Source of the DNA: a virus | Reading direction: 5' to 3' (one strand) | Length of the DNA stretch: 64,000 nt | Virus record (IMG/VR): IMGVR_UViG_3300023179_000042 | Coordinates: 1-64,000 of that record | Shown: in pieces, positions 51,206 to 61,036 of the stretch | How the letters are laid out: each line of letters begins with the position of its first letter | How positions within the stretch are numbered: position 1 is the first letter of the stretch | Notes under the pieces: model-generated | Seen by the model: the letters and a program-made list of their open reading frames with translations, nothing else | What the model was told of the DNA's origin: nothing | Databases searched by the model: none | Translations under genes and position numbers: made by a program

Positions 51206-54200
51206 ATGCCTAATCTAACTCCGCAACAGATCGAACGAATAAGTGCAGCAACAGCCAATGTAACAACTGGTTCAACTGTGGCCAATTATGCTCAAAAGCC
51301 TGTTGTTTTAGGTAGCAATCAATCTAATGTGTTAAATGGATATCGATCGTATACCTATGTTTTTACTATGGCGGCTCTAAAGCCAAAGTATCTACAGGAT
51401 CCAAATCTTCTAAGAGAAAGCGAGCTTGAGCTGGTAATATTAAGAAGTGGTGGCAAGGGCACAGCAGGAATTTCTACCTCCGATAATCAACAAGGCATAT
51501 CTGATGCTCAGAAAAATTACGATGCTGAAGCAACAAATCAATCTGCTACAACAGAATCTATTGCCAGGGCAAAAACAAAATTAGATAACGCAAAAAAGAT
51601 TTTTAATCAGGCCTCTAGCGTTATTCCGGGATTCAATAAGTCAAGCCCTGGACGATTTGATATGTTTATTTCAAATGTTGAAATTGACTCCATTTTTGGT
51701 TTTACAGAGCAGTCTTCAGTTTCTTTGCCTAATAACTTTAGATTTGAAGTAACAGAGCCATACAGTATCAATGGTTTTTTAGAAGCACTACATACTGCAG
51801 CTATTGCCGCCGGCTATCCGAGCTATACTCAAGCGGTGTTTCTGTTAAAGGTTGAATTTATCGGGTATCCTGACAATAAGGATATTTCAGAGCCTGAATA
51901 TATTCCTAATACAGAAAGATATTTTCCTTTTAGATTTTCTGGCGTAGATGTTGAAATTACAGAAAAAGGCACAGTGTATAGATGTACCGGCACACCCTTT
52001 AACGAGAGAGCTGCTTTTGGACATTCGGGCAAATTAAAAAAACCTGTTAATATGGTAGGATCGACTGTAGGTGAAATACTCAAAGACCTTATGGTTAAGT
52101 TAACAGAACAACAAAAGGTAGCAGATCAAGAGTCAAAAGAAAATACAGCTAGCTCGAATAGACACGATACTTTTGAAATTAAATTTCCTATCTGGGGTCC
52201 AAATGGTTGGGATTTTTCTCAGGAAAACGAAATAGCTAAAACTAATCTTATAGATCAATTAAAAGACCCGGCAATTTATAAATTTGATAATCCTGCTAGT
52301 ACCAATAAACCGACAGCGTATCAACCAAGAGGACAAAAAAATCCAACACCACAGCAACAGGCAAAAAATCCAGAATCTTCAAAATATACTCCAGGATCAG
52401 GGACTAGTAAACCTCAAATACAATTTAATGAAAATGCTACAGTTGTTAACATTATAGCTGCCATTATAAGAGACAGTAATTATACAAAAGATCTGCTTGA
52501 ACATCTAGAACAAAAAGTTGATCAGTACGGCTATGTTGATTATTTTTTAGTTACGGCGCAGGCTACCTATAGCGATGTTTTTGATACTGTTACTAGACGA
52601 AATTATCAAAATATAACTTATATAGTTACACCATATAAAGTACATTATAAAAGAATTCCTGGGTACGGTGCTATTCCAATATCAGAAGCAAAACTAAAAT
52701 TGTTAGCTCTTAGAGAATATAATTATGTATACACAGGAAAAAATACCGATGTATTAAATTTCAAATTAAATTTTAATAATTTATTTTTTGAAGCTGTGCC
52801 GTTGGCACAAGGTAACACTGATCAACCTAATAAAAAATACGGCATCGGACCTGCCGGAACACTGGATGTAAAAGTGTCAGGAGATAACAAACAGGCTATT
52901 GTTAACAGTGAATTAGGCACTCCACCGGTGTATGTTGAAACGGATGCGTCAGCAGTACAACCTGATGGCGGCATGGGCAATAGAAGACAAGACGATCCGT
53001 ATGCTGCTCTGGCACGATCTATGCACAAGGCAATTGTTGATTCTAATTCCAGTATGCTAACCGGCGATATAGAAATTATAGGTGATCCCCTTTATTTGGT
53101 AACTGGTGGTATAGGAAATTATAATCCTGCTCCTGGAGCTAATTTTAGTCTAACTAAAAATGGAGAGGCAAATCATACCTATAGAGAAATTGTAATAGCA
53201 ATTAACTTTAGAAATCCGGTTGATGTTGGCGCAGACGGTTTTATTGAATTTGATCCAAACAGAGTGGCCTGGAGCGGCGTGTATAGGGTAACACAGGTCA
53301 AGCACACCTTTAATGATGGTATTTTTAAACAAAGTCTTAAGTTAATTAGGATTCCAGGTCAGGTTCTTGGGGAAGAAAAAACAGCAGAATCTATTGCTGC
53401 CAAATATAAACTTAAACCAAAAATTTCAGACATAGAAACTCCACAAACAACTGTAGGTGTTGATGCTGGAAGACCTACTGCGGTGAATTTATTTTCACAA
53501 TTACAAAGAGGATTACCTAGTTTAGGGTTGCCAGGGGCATTAAGTAATTTTACAGGAGCAGTAGGCGGCCTTGGAGGAACAGTGTCAGGTCTACTTAATC
53601 AGGTAAGCGGCGCTGTTACAAGTGGCATAGGTAAATTAACATCAGCCGCCGGTGCTTTTGGCGGCGCGATTCCTGGTGGAGTTGATCAGTTAGCATCGGG
53701 TATACGACTACAGGCATCGGGTCTTGTTAATTTTGCCCAGCAAAATTTAGGAATTGCTGCTGTTGTGAATCAGGTAGCTAATACTGTTGAAACAAATTTT
53801 CCTGTTACACAGGCCGCTGCTCAATTAGCAAGCGGCATTGTTTCAAAAGCTAGTTCAATTGTGAATAGTGTTGCTGTTCCTGGGTCGGGAATTGGCGCAG
53901 GAGCATCTGTATTAATCGACGCCGCTGCATCTGTTGTGCCTAGTACTAACGGAACAATTACTGCTCAGGATATAAAACTATCTCCTGCCCAGTTACCTAC
54001 TAGCATTTCGGCATTAGGCACAGCCGCTCAAGATCTTGCCGGAACTCAAATAGCAAATGTTGCAGCACTTGGATCTCAAGCAGCTTCTCTTGCCGGTGGT
54101 ATCGGCTCAAAACTTTCTGGATTGATAAGCGGAAGTAGTACGGATCCTACAGGGTTGGCCAGCGGACTAGGTATTAATGTATCGTCACTTTCGGGATTAA

Positions 54201-54790
54201 GTGCCGGACTTCAAAGTAAGGTGCTAGGCGAGGTTGGTAATATTGCTAAAAGTATTCCAACCAATGTTGACCTAGGACAGGCAGTATCACAGGGACTAGT
54301 ACTAGATTTTATTAGCAAAGATAAATTTGCTAATATTCCTGCTACCGCACCTTTTATTAAAGCTCCTAATGCTGAAATTAGTGTAACAGATTTAAAAACA
54401 ATTGCCTCAGCAGGTCCGGCCGCATTGGCAAGATCATTTGGAGTATCTGATATAAGTAAAGTTTCGTCGAGCCTGTTGCCCGATGATTCGGGATCTCTAT
54501 TGTCTGCTGGTCTGTCTTCACTGAATGCTGGATTAAAAAATCCTTTTACTGGATTGTCTACAAATTTAAATTCAACAGATGTATCTGCTTTTAAAGATAA
54601 ATTAGGATCGGCAGCAAGTCAGTTGTCAGGATTAACCGGTAAAGCAGGCTCAGTTGAAGGTAATTTAAGTTCACTATACTCATTAGCAGGCGGCAGCAGT
54701 GATCAACTTAATTTAGCAAAAAGTGTTACATCTAATTTTGGAAGTTTATCAAGTGATAGTAGTCCTTTAAAAAAGTTATTTGGTGGATAA
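51206..54790 (+). CDS. Large baseplate hub-like structural protein, 1194 aa
   Basis: N-terminal domain NVLNGYRSYTYVFTMAALKP and LELVILRSGGKG, a middle with FPFRFSGVDVEITEKGTVYR, and a domain near residues 620-720 with GDIEIIGDPLYLVTGGIGNY and WSGVYRVTQVKHTFNDGIFK, patterns familiar from large baseplate proteins of marine T4-like phages. The last ~420 residues are Gly/Ala/Ser/Leu-rich low complexity (GAFGGAIPGGVDQLASGIRL). It lies between gp53 and gp5, where a gp27-like hub partner of gp5 would be expected, but I see no direct gp27 match. Hub assignment is by position; the low-complexity tail may be flexible or tape-like. Confidence 0.75.
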   Translation: MPNLTPQQIERISAATANVTTGSTVANYAQKPVVLGSNQSNVLNGYRSYTYVFTMAALKPKYLQDPNLLRESELELVILRSGGKGTAGISTSDNQQGISDAQKNYDAEATNQSATTESIARAKTKLDNAKKIFNQASSVIPGFNKSSPGRFDMFISNVEIDSIFGFTEQSSVSLPNNFRFEVTEPYSINGFLEALHTAAIAAGYPSYTQAVFLLKVEFIGYPDNKDISEPEYIPNTERYFPFRFSGVDVEITEKGTVYRCTGTPFNERAAFGHSGKLKKPVNMVGSTVGEILKDLMVKLTEQQKVADQESKENTASSNRHDTFEIKFPIWGPNGWDFSQENEIAKTNLIDQLKDPAIYKFDNPASTNKPTAYQPRGQKNPTPQQQAKNPESSKYTPGSGTSKPQIQFNENATVVNIIAAIIRDSNYTKDLLEHLEQKVDQYGYVDYFLVTAQATYSDVFDTVTRRNYQNITYIVTPYKVHYKRIPGYGAIPISEAKLKLLALREYNYVYTGKNTDVLNFKLNFNNLFFEAVPLAQGNTDQPNKKYGIGPAGTLDVKVSGDNKQAIVNSELGTPPVYVETDASAVQPDGGMGNRRQDDPYAALARSMHKAIVDSNSSMLTGDIEIIGDPLYLVTGGIGNYNPAPGANFSLTKNGEANHTYREIVIAINFRNPVDVGADGFIEFDPNRVAWSGVYRVTQVKHTFNDGIFKQSLKLIRIPGQVLGEEKTAESIAAKYKLKPKISDIETPQTTVGVDAGRPTAVNLFSQLQRGLPSLGLPGALSNFTGAVGGLGGTVSGLLNQVSGAVTSGIGKLTSAAGAFGGAIPGGVDQLASGIRLQASGLVNFAQQNLGIAAVVNQVANTVETNFPVTQAAAQLASGIVSKASSIVNSVAVPGSGIGAGASVLIDAAASVVPSTNGTITAQDIKLSPAQLPTSISALGTAAQDLAGTQIANVAALGSQAASLAGGIGSKLSGLISGSSTDPTGLASGLGINVSSLSGLSAGLQSKVLGEVGNIAKSIPTNVDLGQAVSQGLVLDFISKDKFANIPATAPFIKAPNAEISVTDLKTIASAGPAALARSFGVSDISKVSSSLLPDDSGSLLSAGLSSLNAGLKNPFTGLSTNLNSTDVSAFKDKLGSAASQLSGLTGKAGSVEGNLSSLYSLAGGSSDQLNLAKSVTSNFGSLSSDSSPLKKLFGG

Positions 54791-54796
54791 TGTAAT

Positions 54797-57115
54797 ATGT
54801 CTGGTTTTGAAAGAAGAAGAAAAGGTAAACTTGGGTCTCCTGGGCCCTTTTTAGCCGAGGTGACTAACCACTTAGATCCAACTTATATGGGCGGTCTAGA
54901 AGTTTCTTTAATTAAAGGCCTGCCTAACAAGGTAACACTTCAGGCAGATACCTACATTGTTCAATACCTTTCTCCTTTTTATGGAGCAACGTCTGCTAGA
55001 TTTGAAGGTACGAATGCTAGCGATTTTAACGATGTACAAAAAAGCTACGGTTTTTGGATGGTTCCACCTGATGTCGGAACTACAGTCATGGTAATCTTTA
55101 TCGACGGAGATCCTAACCAAGGATATTGGATAGGCTGCGTTGCTGATGTATTTCAGAATCATATGGTTCCTGGCATACCTGCTACAAATAGTTTAAGTAT
55201 GACCCAGGAGCAAAAACAAAAATATGGGAGCGAGTTTTTACCATCAGCTGAATTTTTAAAAGGTGTTGCTAGAGATATAATTGTAAGTGACAAAATTACT
55301 AAACCAGTTCACCCATTTGCTGATAGGTTATTGGCTCAAGGTTTAATACTGGATACGGTTCGAGGAGTAACTTCAAGTGGTGCTCGCAGAGAAGTTCCTA
55401 GTCAAGTATTCGGAATTAGCACACCGGGCCCGCTTGATACAAGTCCGAATGCTAAAAAAGGTAACATCGGTTATGGTGGCGATAAGTCGCAACAGTTTCC
55501 TGTTAGCAGACTGGGCGGCAGCACTTTTGTTATGGATGACGGAGATATTAATGGTCAAAACGAATTAGTGCGAATAAGGACTAGAACAGGGCATCAAATA
55601 CTTTTTCATAATAGTCAAGATCTAATATACATCGCTAACAGCAAAGGAACCGCTTGGATTGAATTAACTAGTAATGGCAAAATAGATATCTATGCTAAAG
55701 ATAGTGTTAGCATTCATACAGAAAATGATTTTAACTTTAGAGCAGATAGAGATATTAATATGGAAGCCGGCCGAAATATTAATATAAGAACTATAAAAGG
55801 TAATATGGAAACAAATATTACCGGCTACTATAATTTAATTATTGATGATTATGCTAAGATTGCTATTAAAAATAATAAAGATGAGACCATAGGGCAATCA
55901 TTAAAAATTAATGTTGGGCAAGATGCTAACCTACATGTTTCGTCAGATATTAAATTAACTACGGATGGAAATTTTAATGTATCAAGTGCTAAATCTAACA
56001 ATCTAACTGCCGGTGGAACTACAAATATTAAATCTGGCGGCGATCATATCGAAACAGCTTCTAATATACACATGAATGGCCCGGCCGCTGGCACGGCAAC
56101 AAAAGCCTCTGATGCTCAAGTTGCTCCTCTTTTACCTATATATTCATTGCCCAATAGATCGCCAACAGCAGGATGGATAAATGGCAACTTTTATAAAACA
56201 GATGATATCAAAAGCATCATGCAAAGAGTACCAACGCATGAACCATGGGAACAACATGAAAATGTTAACCCGCCGAGGTTTTCACCAGAAGCCACGGACG
56301 CCTCTCTTCAAAGCCGGGCCGAGTCTAGTATACCTCCTAATCCTAATTCCGGAATACAACAACCGGCTAATTCTGCCGAAGTGATTCCGGGAACATGTGA
56401 TCCAAAATATGCCAAGGATATTAACAATCCAGCAAGCCAATCTGGTATAAGTGCTTTAAAAGATGCCTGTGCTTCGTTAGGAATTACTTCTCCTATAGCC
56501 ATAGCTAGTATTTTAGGTATTGCTGGTGGAGAAAGTCGCTGGCGTGTAGTAACTGAAAACTTTAATTATAAACCGGATAGGTTATTACAGGTTTTTCCTA
56601 GTGTGTTTAAAGGTGATACTGCGCTAGCTCAAAAATATGCCGGTAACCCAAATAACAGCTTGCCAGAATTTTTATATGGATATCAGACAAGTAAAGGCCA
56701 AGGCCTTGGTAATACTCAACCTGGTGACGGAGCAAAGTATGTCGGTCGAGGTTTTATTCAATTAACTGGTCGTGGCAATTACACCAGATATAGTAAATTA
56801 CTCTATGATAAAGGTGTAATAGATACTGCTAGCTATCTAGTTGATTATCCTGATAAACTTAACGATCTAAGAATAGCTGCTTTGGCCAGTGTAATATATT
56901 TTATTGATCGGGTAAAAGTATCACAAACCGATCCTGGATATTTTGAGGCAGCTTGTCGTGCCGTAGGTTATAATACCCCCGATATCCATGCTACTAAAAA
57001 AGGATTTTATGAATGCTTTTTGGGCCAGTTAACAGGTGGTATTGTAAGTTCCGGGTCGGGCGGTATCGTAACAACCAGTGATGGTAAACCTGTAAAAACT
57101 GGGTCAGGTGGGTAA
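54797..57115 (+). CDS. 5: Baseplate hub spike gp5 with C-terminal GH19-like lytic domain
   Basis: Central spike protein that punctures the outer membrane and digests peptidoglycan. Residues about 10-125 form the gp5 OB-fold (FLAEVTNHLDPTYMGGLEVS; GYWIGCV). Residues about 305-420 are a run of short beta-helix repeats (DINMEAGRNINIRTIKGNME; GDHIETASNIHMNG). In T4 the lysozyme lies between OB-fold and helix and is of T4-lysozyme type. Here a different enzyme follows the helix, at about 545-745: ILGIAGGESRW (Glu579 as probable catalytic acid) and KYVGRGFIQLTGRGNYTRY, the hallmark of GH19 chitinase/endolysin domains. The start overlaps closely with the upstream stop (6 nt). Confidence 0.9.
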   Translation: MSGFERRRKGKLGSPGPFLAEVTNHLDPTYMGGLEVSLIKGLPNKVTLQADTYIVQYLSPFYGATSARFEGTNASDFNDVQKSYGFWMVPPDVGTTVMVIFIDGDPNQGYWIGCVADVFQNHMVPGIPATNSLSMTQEQKQKYGSEFLPSAEFLKGVARDIIVSDKITKPVHPFADRLLAQGLILDTVRGVTSSGARREVPSQVFGISTPGPLDTSPNAKKGNIGYGGDKSQQFPVSRLGGSTFVMDDGDINGQNELVRIRTRTGHQILFHNSQDLIYIANSKGTAWIELTSNGKIDIYAKDSVSIHTENDFNFRADRDINMEAGRNINIRTIKGNMETNITGYYNLIIDDYAKIAIKNNKDETIGQSLKINVGQDANLHVSSDIKLTTDGNFNVSSAKSNNLTAGGTTNIKSGGDHIETASNIHMNGPAAGTATKASDAQVAPLLPIYSLPNRSPTAGWINGNFYKTDDIKSIMQRVPTHEPWEQHENVNPPRFSPEATDASLQSRAESSIPPNPNSGIQQPANSAEVIPGTCDPKYAKDINNPASQSGISALKDACASLGITSPIAIASILGIAGGESRWRVVTENFNYKPDRLLQVFPSVFKGDTALAQKYAGNPNNSLPEFLYGYQTSKGQGLGNTQPGDGAKYVGRGFIQLTGRGNYTRYSKLLYDKGVIDTASYLVDYPDKLNDLRIAALASVIYFIDRVKVSQTDPGYFEAACRAVGYNTPDIHATKKGFYECFLGQLTGGIVSSGSGGIVTTSDGKPVKTGSGG

Positions 57116-57127
57116 AATAAATACATT

Positions 57128-57562
57128 ATGCCATACAAGAATATTGAAATAGGAAACCCAAGTACCGTTCTACAACGAGCCCTTCAAACTTCTCAGTTTT
57201 ATAAAGGGTTTAGTTCGGCTCCAGATGTCCCAGGGTCAAAATTGTTTGATTTTGATCTGATCAAACAAGATTTGTTTAATCACTTCAATACACGCAAAGG
57301 CGAGAGAGTAATGAATCCAGCCTTTGGCACAATTATTTGGGATCTCCTTATGGAACCGATGACTGACGATGTAAGGAACGCCCTAAGAGATGATATTAGT
57401 AGAATTTGTAATAGTGACCCTAGAATCACTCCAATACAGATTAATATGATAGAACGAGAAAATGGTTATCTTCTTGAGTTAACTTTATTGTTGAATGGAA
57501 CAGATCAGTCTACACAACTTGTTTTAGCGTTTGATCAAAAAATTGGCCTTAGTATGCAATAA
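57128..57562 (+). CDS. 25: Baseplate wedge protein gp25
   Basis: Matches the gp25/GPW family that forms the inner wedge and seeds the sheath. Residues 38-80 hold the family core: DLIKQDLFNHFNTRKGERVM, NPAFGTIIWDLLMEPMTDDV. The following strand pair (ITPIQINMIERENGYLLELT) is typical too. At 144 aa it is close to T4 gp25 (132 aa). It sits between gp5 and gp6, the common marine T4-like order. An ATAAATA string at 57117-57123 is only 4 nt from the ATG, so it is more likely a chance match than its promoter. Confidence 0.93.
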   Translation: MPYKNIEIGNPSTVLQRALQTSQFYKGFSSAPDVPGSKLFDFDLIKQDLFNHFNTRKGERVMNPAFGTIIWDLLMEPMTDDVRNALRDDISRICNSDPRITPIQINMIERENGYLLELTLLLNGTDQSTQLVLAFDQKIGLSMQ

Positions 57563-57583
57563 AATACCTACATTATTTTTCAA

Positions 57584-57590
57584 ATAAATA
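57584..57590 (+). promoter_or_regulatory. Late promoter match ATAAATA before gp6
   Basis: The plus strand reads TTCAAATAAATATTG, 19 nt before the gp6 ATG at 57610, in a 47-nt gap that has no clear Shine-Dalgarno. The spacing equals that at the giant fibre genes. Confidence 0.6.
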
Positions 57591-57609
57591 TTGAAACCGA
57601 TAAACAATT

Positions 57610-60600
57610 ATGATTCCATCAACAAATAGCAAACTTTTAGTGGCCGAAGATTGGAAAAAGATCTATTCCAGCTATCGTAATGCTGACTTTAAAAGTTATG
57701 ATTTTGAAACAATTAGAAGAACTATGATACAATATCTTCGGGAAAATTATCCCGAAGACTTTAATGACTTCGTTGAAAGCAGCGAATATATTGCTCTAAT
57801 CGATCTTATTGCTTATCTTGGTCAAAATTTAAGTTTTAGAATTGATTTAAATGCTAGAGAAAATTTTCTAGAAACTGCTGAGCGTCGAGATAGCATTCTT
57901 CGATTGGCACAGCTTATAAGCTACAGCCCAAAAAGAAATTTACCAGCTTCGGGATTTTTAAAGATATCTGCTGTTTCAACAACAGACTCTGTAATTGATG
58001 CTAACAATATTAATTTGGCAAATACAACAATTTTGTGGAACGACCCTACCAATACTAATTGGTATAATCAGTTCAACAGCATTTTGAATAGTGCAATGCC
58101 TAGCACCTATGTATTTGGCAAGCCATTTGATAGATCCACTATTGAAGGTGTTTTAACAGAACAATATAGAATTAATAGTGCTAACACAGATGTACCAGTT
58201 TACAGTTTTGTAAAAAATATCAATGGTACAAGTATGAATTTTGAGCTTGTGAGTTCAACATTTTCTGGACAAAATTATGTCTACGAGGAAGCACCTCGCC
58301 CAGGAAATAGTTTTAGCATATTATATAGAAACGATAATCAAGGGTCTGGCAGTTCAAGGACTGGATTCTTTGTTCATTTTAGACAAGGTTCTCTTGGCAT
58401 GGCCTCGTTTTCAATTAACACGCCTGTGCCTAATGAAATTATTGGAATTAATACTCCGGGCATTAACAACAATGATGTGTGGTTATGGCAGCTATCATCA
58501 AATAAAAATTTTACAACACTTTGGTCTAAAACATCAAGTATTGTAGGAAACAATGTTGTTTACAACAGTTTATATAATAGTCAAAGAAATATCTATAGCG
58601 TTACATCACGAGACCAGGATCAGATTGATTTAAATTTTTCTGATGGAAGTTTTGGTAATTTACCTAAGGGCGATTTTAGATTAATGTATCGTGTAAGTAA
58701 CGGATTAACTTACACTATAAAGCCTGAACAGTTGTCAGGTATTACAATCGATATTCCTTATTATAATAAGTTAAATCAGCTGCACACATTATCGTTAACT
58801 TTAAATTTATACTATACGGTTACAAATAGTTCAGGAGCAGAAAGTAACGATGATATAAAGAGAAAAGCACCACAGGCATATTATCTTCAGAATAGAATGA
58901 TTACTGCTGAGGATTATAATATTGCCCCTTTAACTTTAGGTAATGATATTCTTAAAGTAAAAAGTGTGAACCGTGTATCGACGGGGATTAGTAAGTATTT
59001 TGACCTGACCGATGTTAGTGGAAAATACGGAAGTACAAATATTTTTGCCACAGACGGTGCCCTTTATAAAAATACCCATAGAGAATCTTTTGAGTTTGAA
59101 TTTGCAAATAGAAATGAAGTTTATTCGATAATAAAATCTCAACTTGAGCCAATATTAAAAGCTCAAAATATGAATTCATTTTATCTTGACAAATATCCAA
59201 GACCTGAATTAACTTATCTAAATGTTGCCTGGAAACAAGTTAACAATTTATCTGGATCTAGTAGAGGATATTTTTATAATACAATATCTGAAACTCCTCA
59301 GTCTGTAGCCGGATTTATAGATAATAACTTAACCTATGTTGCTCCTGGAGCCCTTGTAAAATTTATTACACCGTCAGGATATTTTTCAAAAGAAGGTGGC
59401 TTAGTTGCTAATCAATCGCAAACTTCAAAAAAATATATATGGTCTAAGGTCGTTCAAGTTATTGGTGATGGTAGTAATTCGGGGGTTGGAATGTTGGACG
59501 ATGGCACCGGCCCGATTATATTCAGTGATGTGATTCCGTCCGGAGCGATTCCTGTTGAGGTAATTCCTAAATTTAATAATATTTTTACATATAGCTTCGA
59601 AACTGAATTGGTTAACCTATGCTTGTCTCAGAAAAATTTTGGATTGTCTATAGATAGAACATCAAGGCAGTGGTATATAATAAGTGATACAAACTTAGAT
59701 GTAATTAATCCATTTAGTTTTAACTACCAAGGCGATACTACAAATGCTTCAAAGGATGGAAGCTGGCTCATAGCATTTACCTGGACAGGAAATAATTATA
59801 AGGTCATTTATAGACTAACCGATTATATTTTTGAAAGTCTACAACAAACTGGTTTTTATGTTGATCCAAATAATATAAGCTACGACTATGCTTCAGACAC
59901 AGTTATAAAAGACAAAATTTCTGTCCTGTCAATAAACACATCTGTGACCCCGACATCGGCAGTGAATACTTCGACATTTGGAAGTTTAGGCATAGACTAT
60001 AATTGGCAAATTGATTCTGATATTGTTGAACCCGACGGTTATGTTGAACCTAAAAAAGTAAAAGTTAGTTTTTATGATTACAACAATCTAGGTCAAATTT
60101 CAGATCCTGATACTTTTAATAATATTGTAGAACCAAATTCATTAAATTCAGAAACTGGATACAAAGATAAATTTGTTTATTTTTATAGACTTAACAACGG
60201 ACTTCGTTATGTTGTTACAAGTACAAATATTACAGCATATCCGAATGAGGACCTTGTTCAAGAGACTCCTGCTGATGGTGATTTATTTTATTTTTATGAC
60301 AGTGATAAAAATGTTGTAAAATATTATTCTACAAGTTCTTTAGCAAAAACAAATAATCCTTGGGTCTATACTCCAACGTATTTTGCCTATCCCGGAAGAA
60401 CAAATTTAAAGTTCCAATACATTCATAACAGCGGAGAAAACAGAAGAATTGATCCAGGCAAGAGTAATATTATGGACTTGTACATATTGACTTCTCAATA
60501 TGACAGTGACTTTAGATCGTGGCTAAATTCTGGTAGTGGTTCTGCTCCATTAGCCCCTACTAGTCAAAGCCTTGATCAAAATTTTGGCGATAGGCTTAAC

Positions 60601-61035
60601 TCTATTAAGGCTATCGGCGATGAAATTATTTTTCAGCCGGCCAAATATAAAATCTTGTTTGGTTCTAAAGCAAATGTAAATCTTAGAGCAACCTTTAAAG
60701 CAGTGAGAAACTCAACTATACCAACAAGCGATAATGATTTAAAAGTTAAAATTTTGTCTGCCATAAATGAATTTTTTAGTTTAGAAAATTGGGATTTTGG
60801 CCAAACATTTAATTTTTCTGAACTTTCGACCTATGTTATGAATTTGTTAACACCTCAGATCACTAATTTTGTTCTTGTTCCTAAAACAAATACATTTGGA
60901 AATTTATATGAAATTACCTGCTTATCAAATGAAATTTTTATAAGCGGTGCTACCGTGTCTGACATTGAAATCATTGACGCGATTACAGCTTCACAATTGG
61001 GCATAACAAGTGTTTTAACGAATACCGGAATTTAA
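57610..61035 (+). CDS. 6: Baseplate wedge protein gp6, enlarged
   Basis: The N-terminus (LVAEDWKKIYSSYRNADFKS, RENYPEDFNDFVESSEYIAL, IDLIAYLGQNLSFRIDLNAR, ENFLETAERRDSILRLAQLI) is diagnostic of gp6/baseplate-J-like wedge proteins, which form the iris ring of the baseplate. The C-terminal 130 residues (PAKYKILFGSKANVNLRATF, LSAINEFFSLENWDFGQTFN) close in the usual gp6/BppU style. At 1141 aa it is almost twice T4 gp6 (660 aa); the extra sequence lies in the middle, about residues 520-1000, and is beta-rich. The stop is followed after 1 nt by the next ATG. The intact start and end show a genuine insertion or expansion rather than a fusion. Confidence 0.9.
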   Translation: MIPSTNSKLLVAEDWKKIYSSYRNADFKSYDFETIRRTMIQYLRENYPEDFNDFVESSEYIALIDLIAYLGQNLSFRIDLNARENFLETAERRDSILRLAQLISYSPKRNLPASGFLKISAVSTTDSVIDANNINLANTTILWNDPTNTNWYNQFNSILNSAMPSTYVFGKPFDRSTIEGVLTEQYRINSANTDVPVYSFVKNINGTSMNFELVSSTFSGQNYVYEEAPRPGNSFSILYRNDNQGSGSSRTGFFVHFRQGSLGMASFSINTPVPNEIIGINTPGINNNDVWLWQLSSNKNFTTLWSKTSSIVGNNVVYNSLYNSQRNIYSVTSRDQDQIDLNFSDGSFGNLPKGDFRLMYRVSNGLTYTIKPEQLSGITIDIPYYNKLNQLHTLSLTLNLYYTVTNSSGAESNDDIKRKAPQAYYLQNRMITAEDYNIAPLTLGNDILKVKSVNRVSTGISKYFDLTDVSGKYGSTNIFATDGALYKNTHRESFEFEFANRNEVYSIIKSQLEPILKAQNMNSFYLDKYPRPELTYLNVAWKQVNNLSGSSRGYFYNTISETPQSVAGFIDNNLTYVAPGALVKFITPSGYFSKEGGLVANQSQTSKKYIWSKVVQVIGDGSNSGVGMLDDGTGPIIFSDVIPSGAIPVEVIPKFNNIFTYSFETELVNLCLSQKNFGLSIDRTSRQWYIISDTNLDVINPFSFNYQGDTTNASKDGSWLIAFTWTGNNYKVIYRLTDYIFESLQQTGFYVDPNNISYDYASDTVIKDKISVLSINTSVTPTSAVNTSTFGSLGIDYNWQIDSDIVEPDGYVEPKKVKVSFYDYNNLGQISDPDTFNNIVEPNSLNSETGYKDKFVYFYRLNNGLRYVVTSTNITAYPNEDLVQETPADGDLFYFYDSDKNVVKYYSTSSLAKTNNPWVYTPTYFAYPGRTNLKFQYIHNSGENRRIDPGKSNIMDLYILTSQYDSDFRSWLNSGSGSAPLAPTSQSLDQNFGDRLNSIKAIGDEIIFQPAKYKILFGSKANVNLRATFKAVRNSTIPTSDNDLKVKILSAINEFFSLENWDFGQTFNFSELSTYVMNLLTPQITNFVLVPKTNTFGNLYEITCLSNEIFISGATVSDIEIIDAITASQLGITSVLTNTGI

Positions 61036-61036
61036 T

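Noticed and set aside
57117-57123. ATAAATA as promoter of gp25
   Set aside because: Only 4 nt from the ATG, so transcription would begin at or after the start codon; probably chance in AT-rich sequence.
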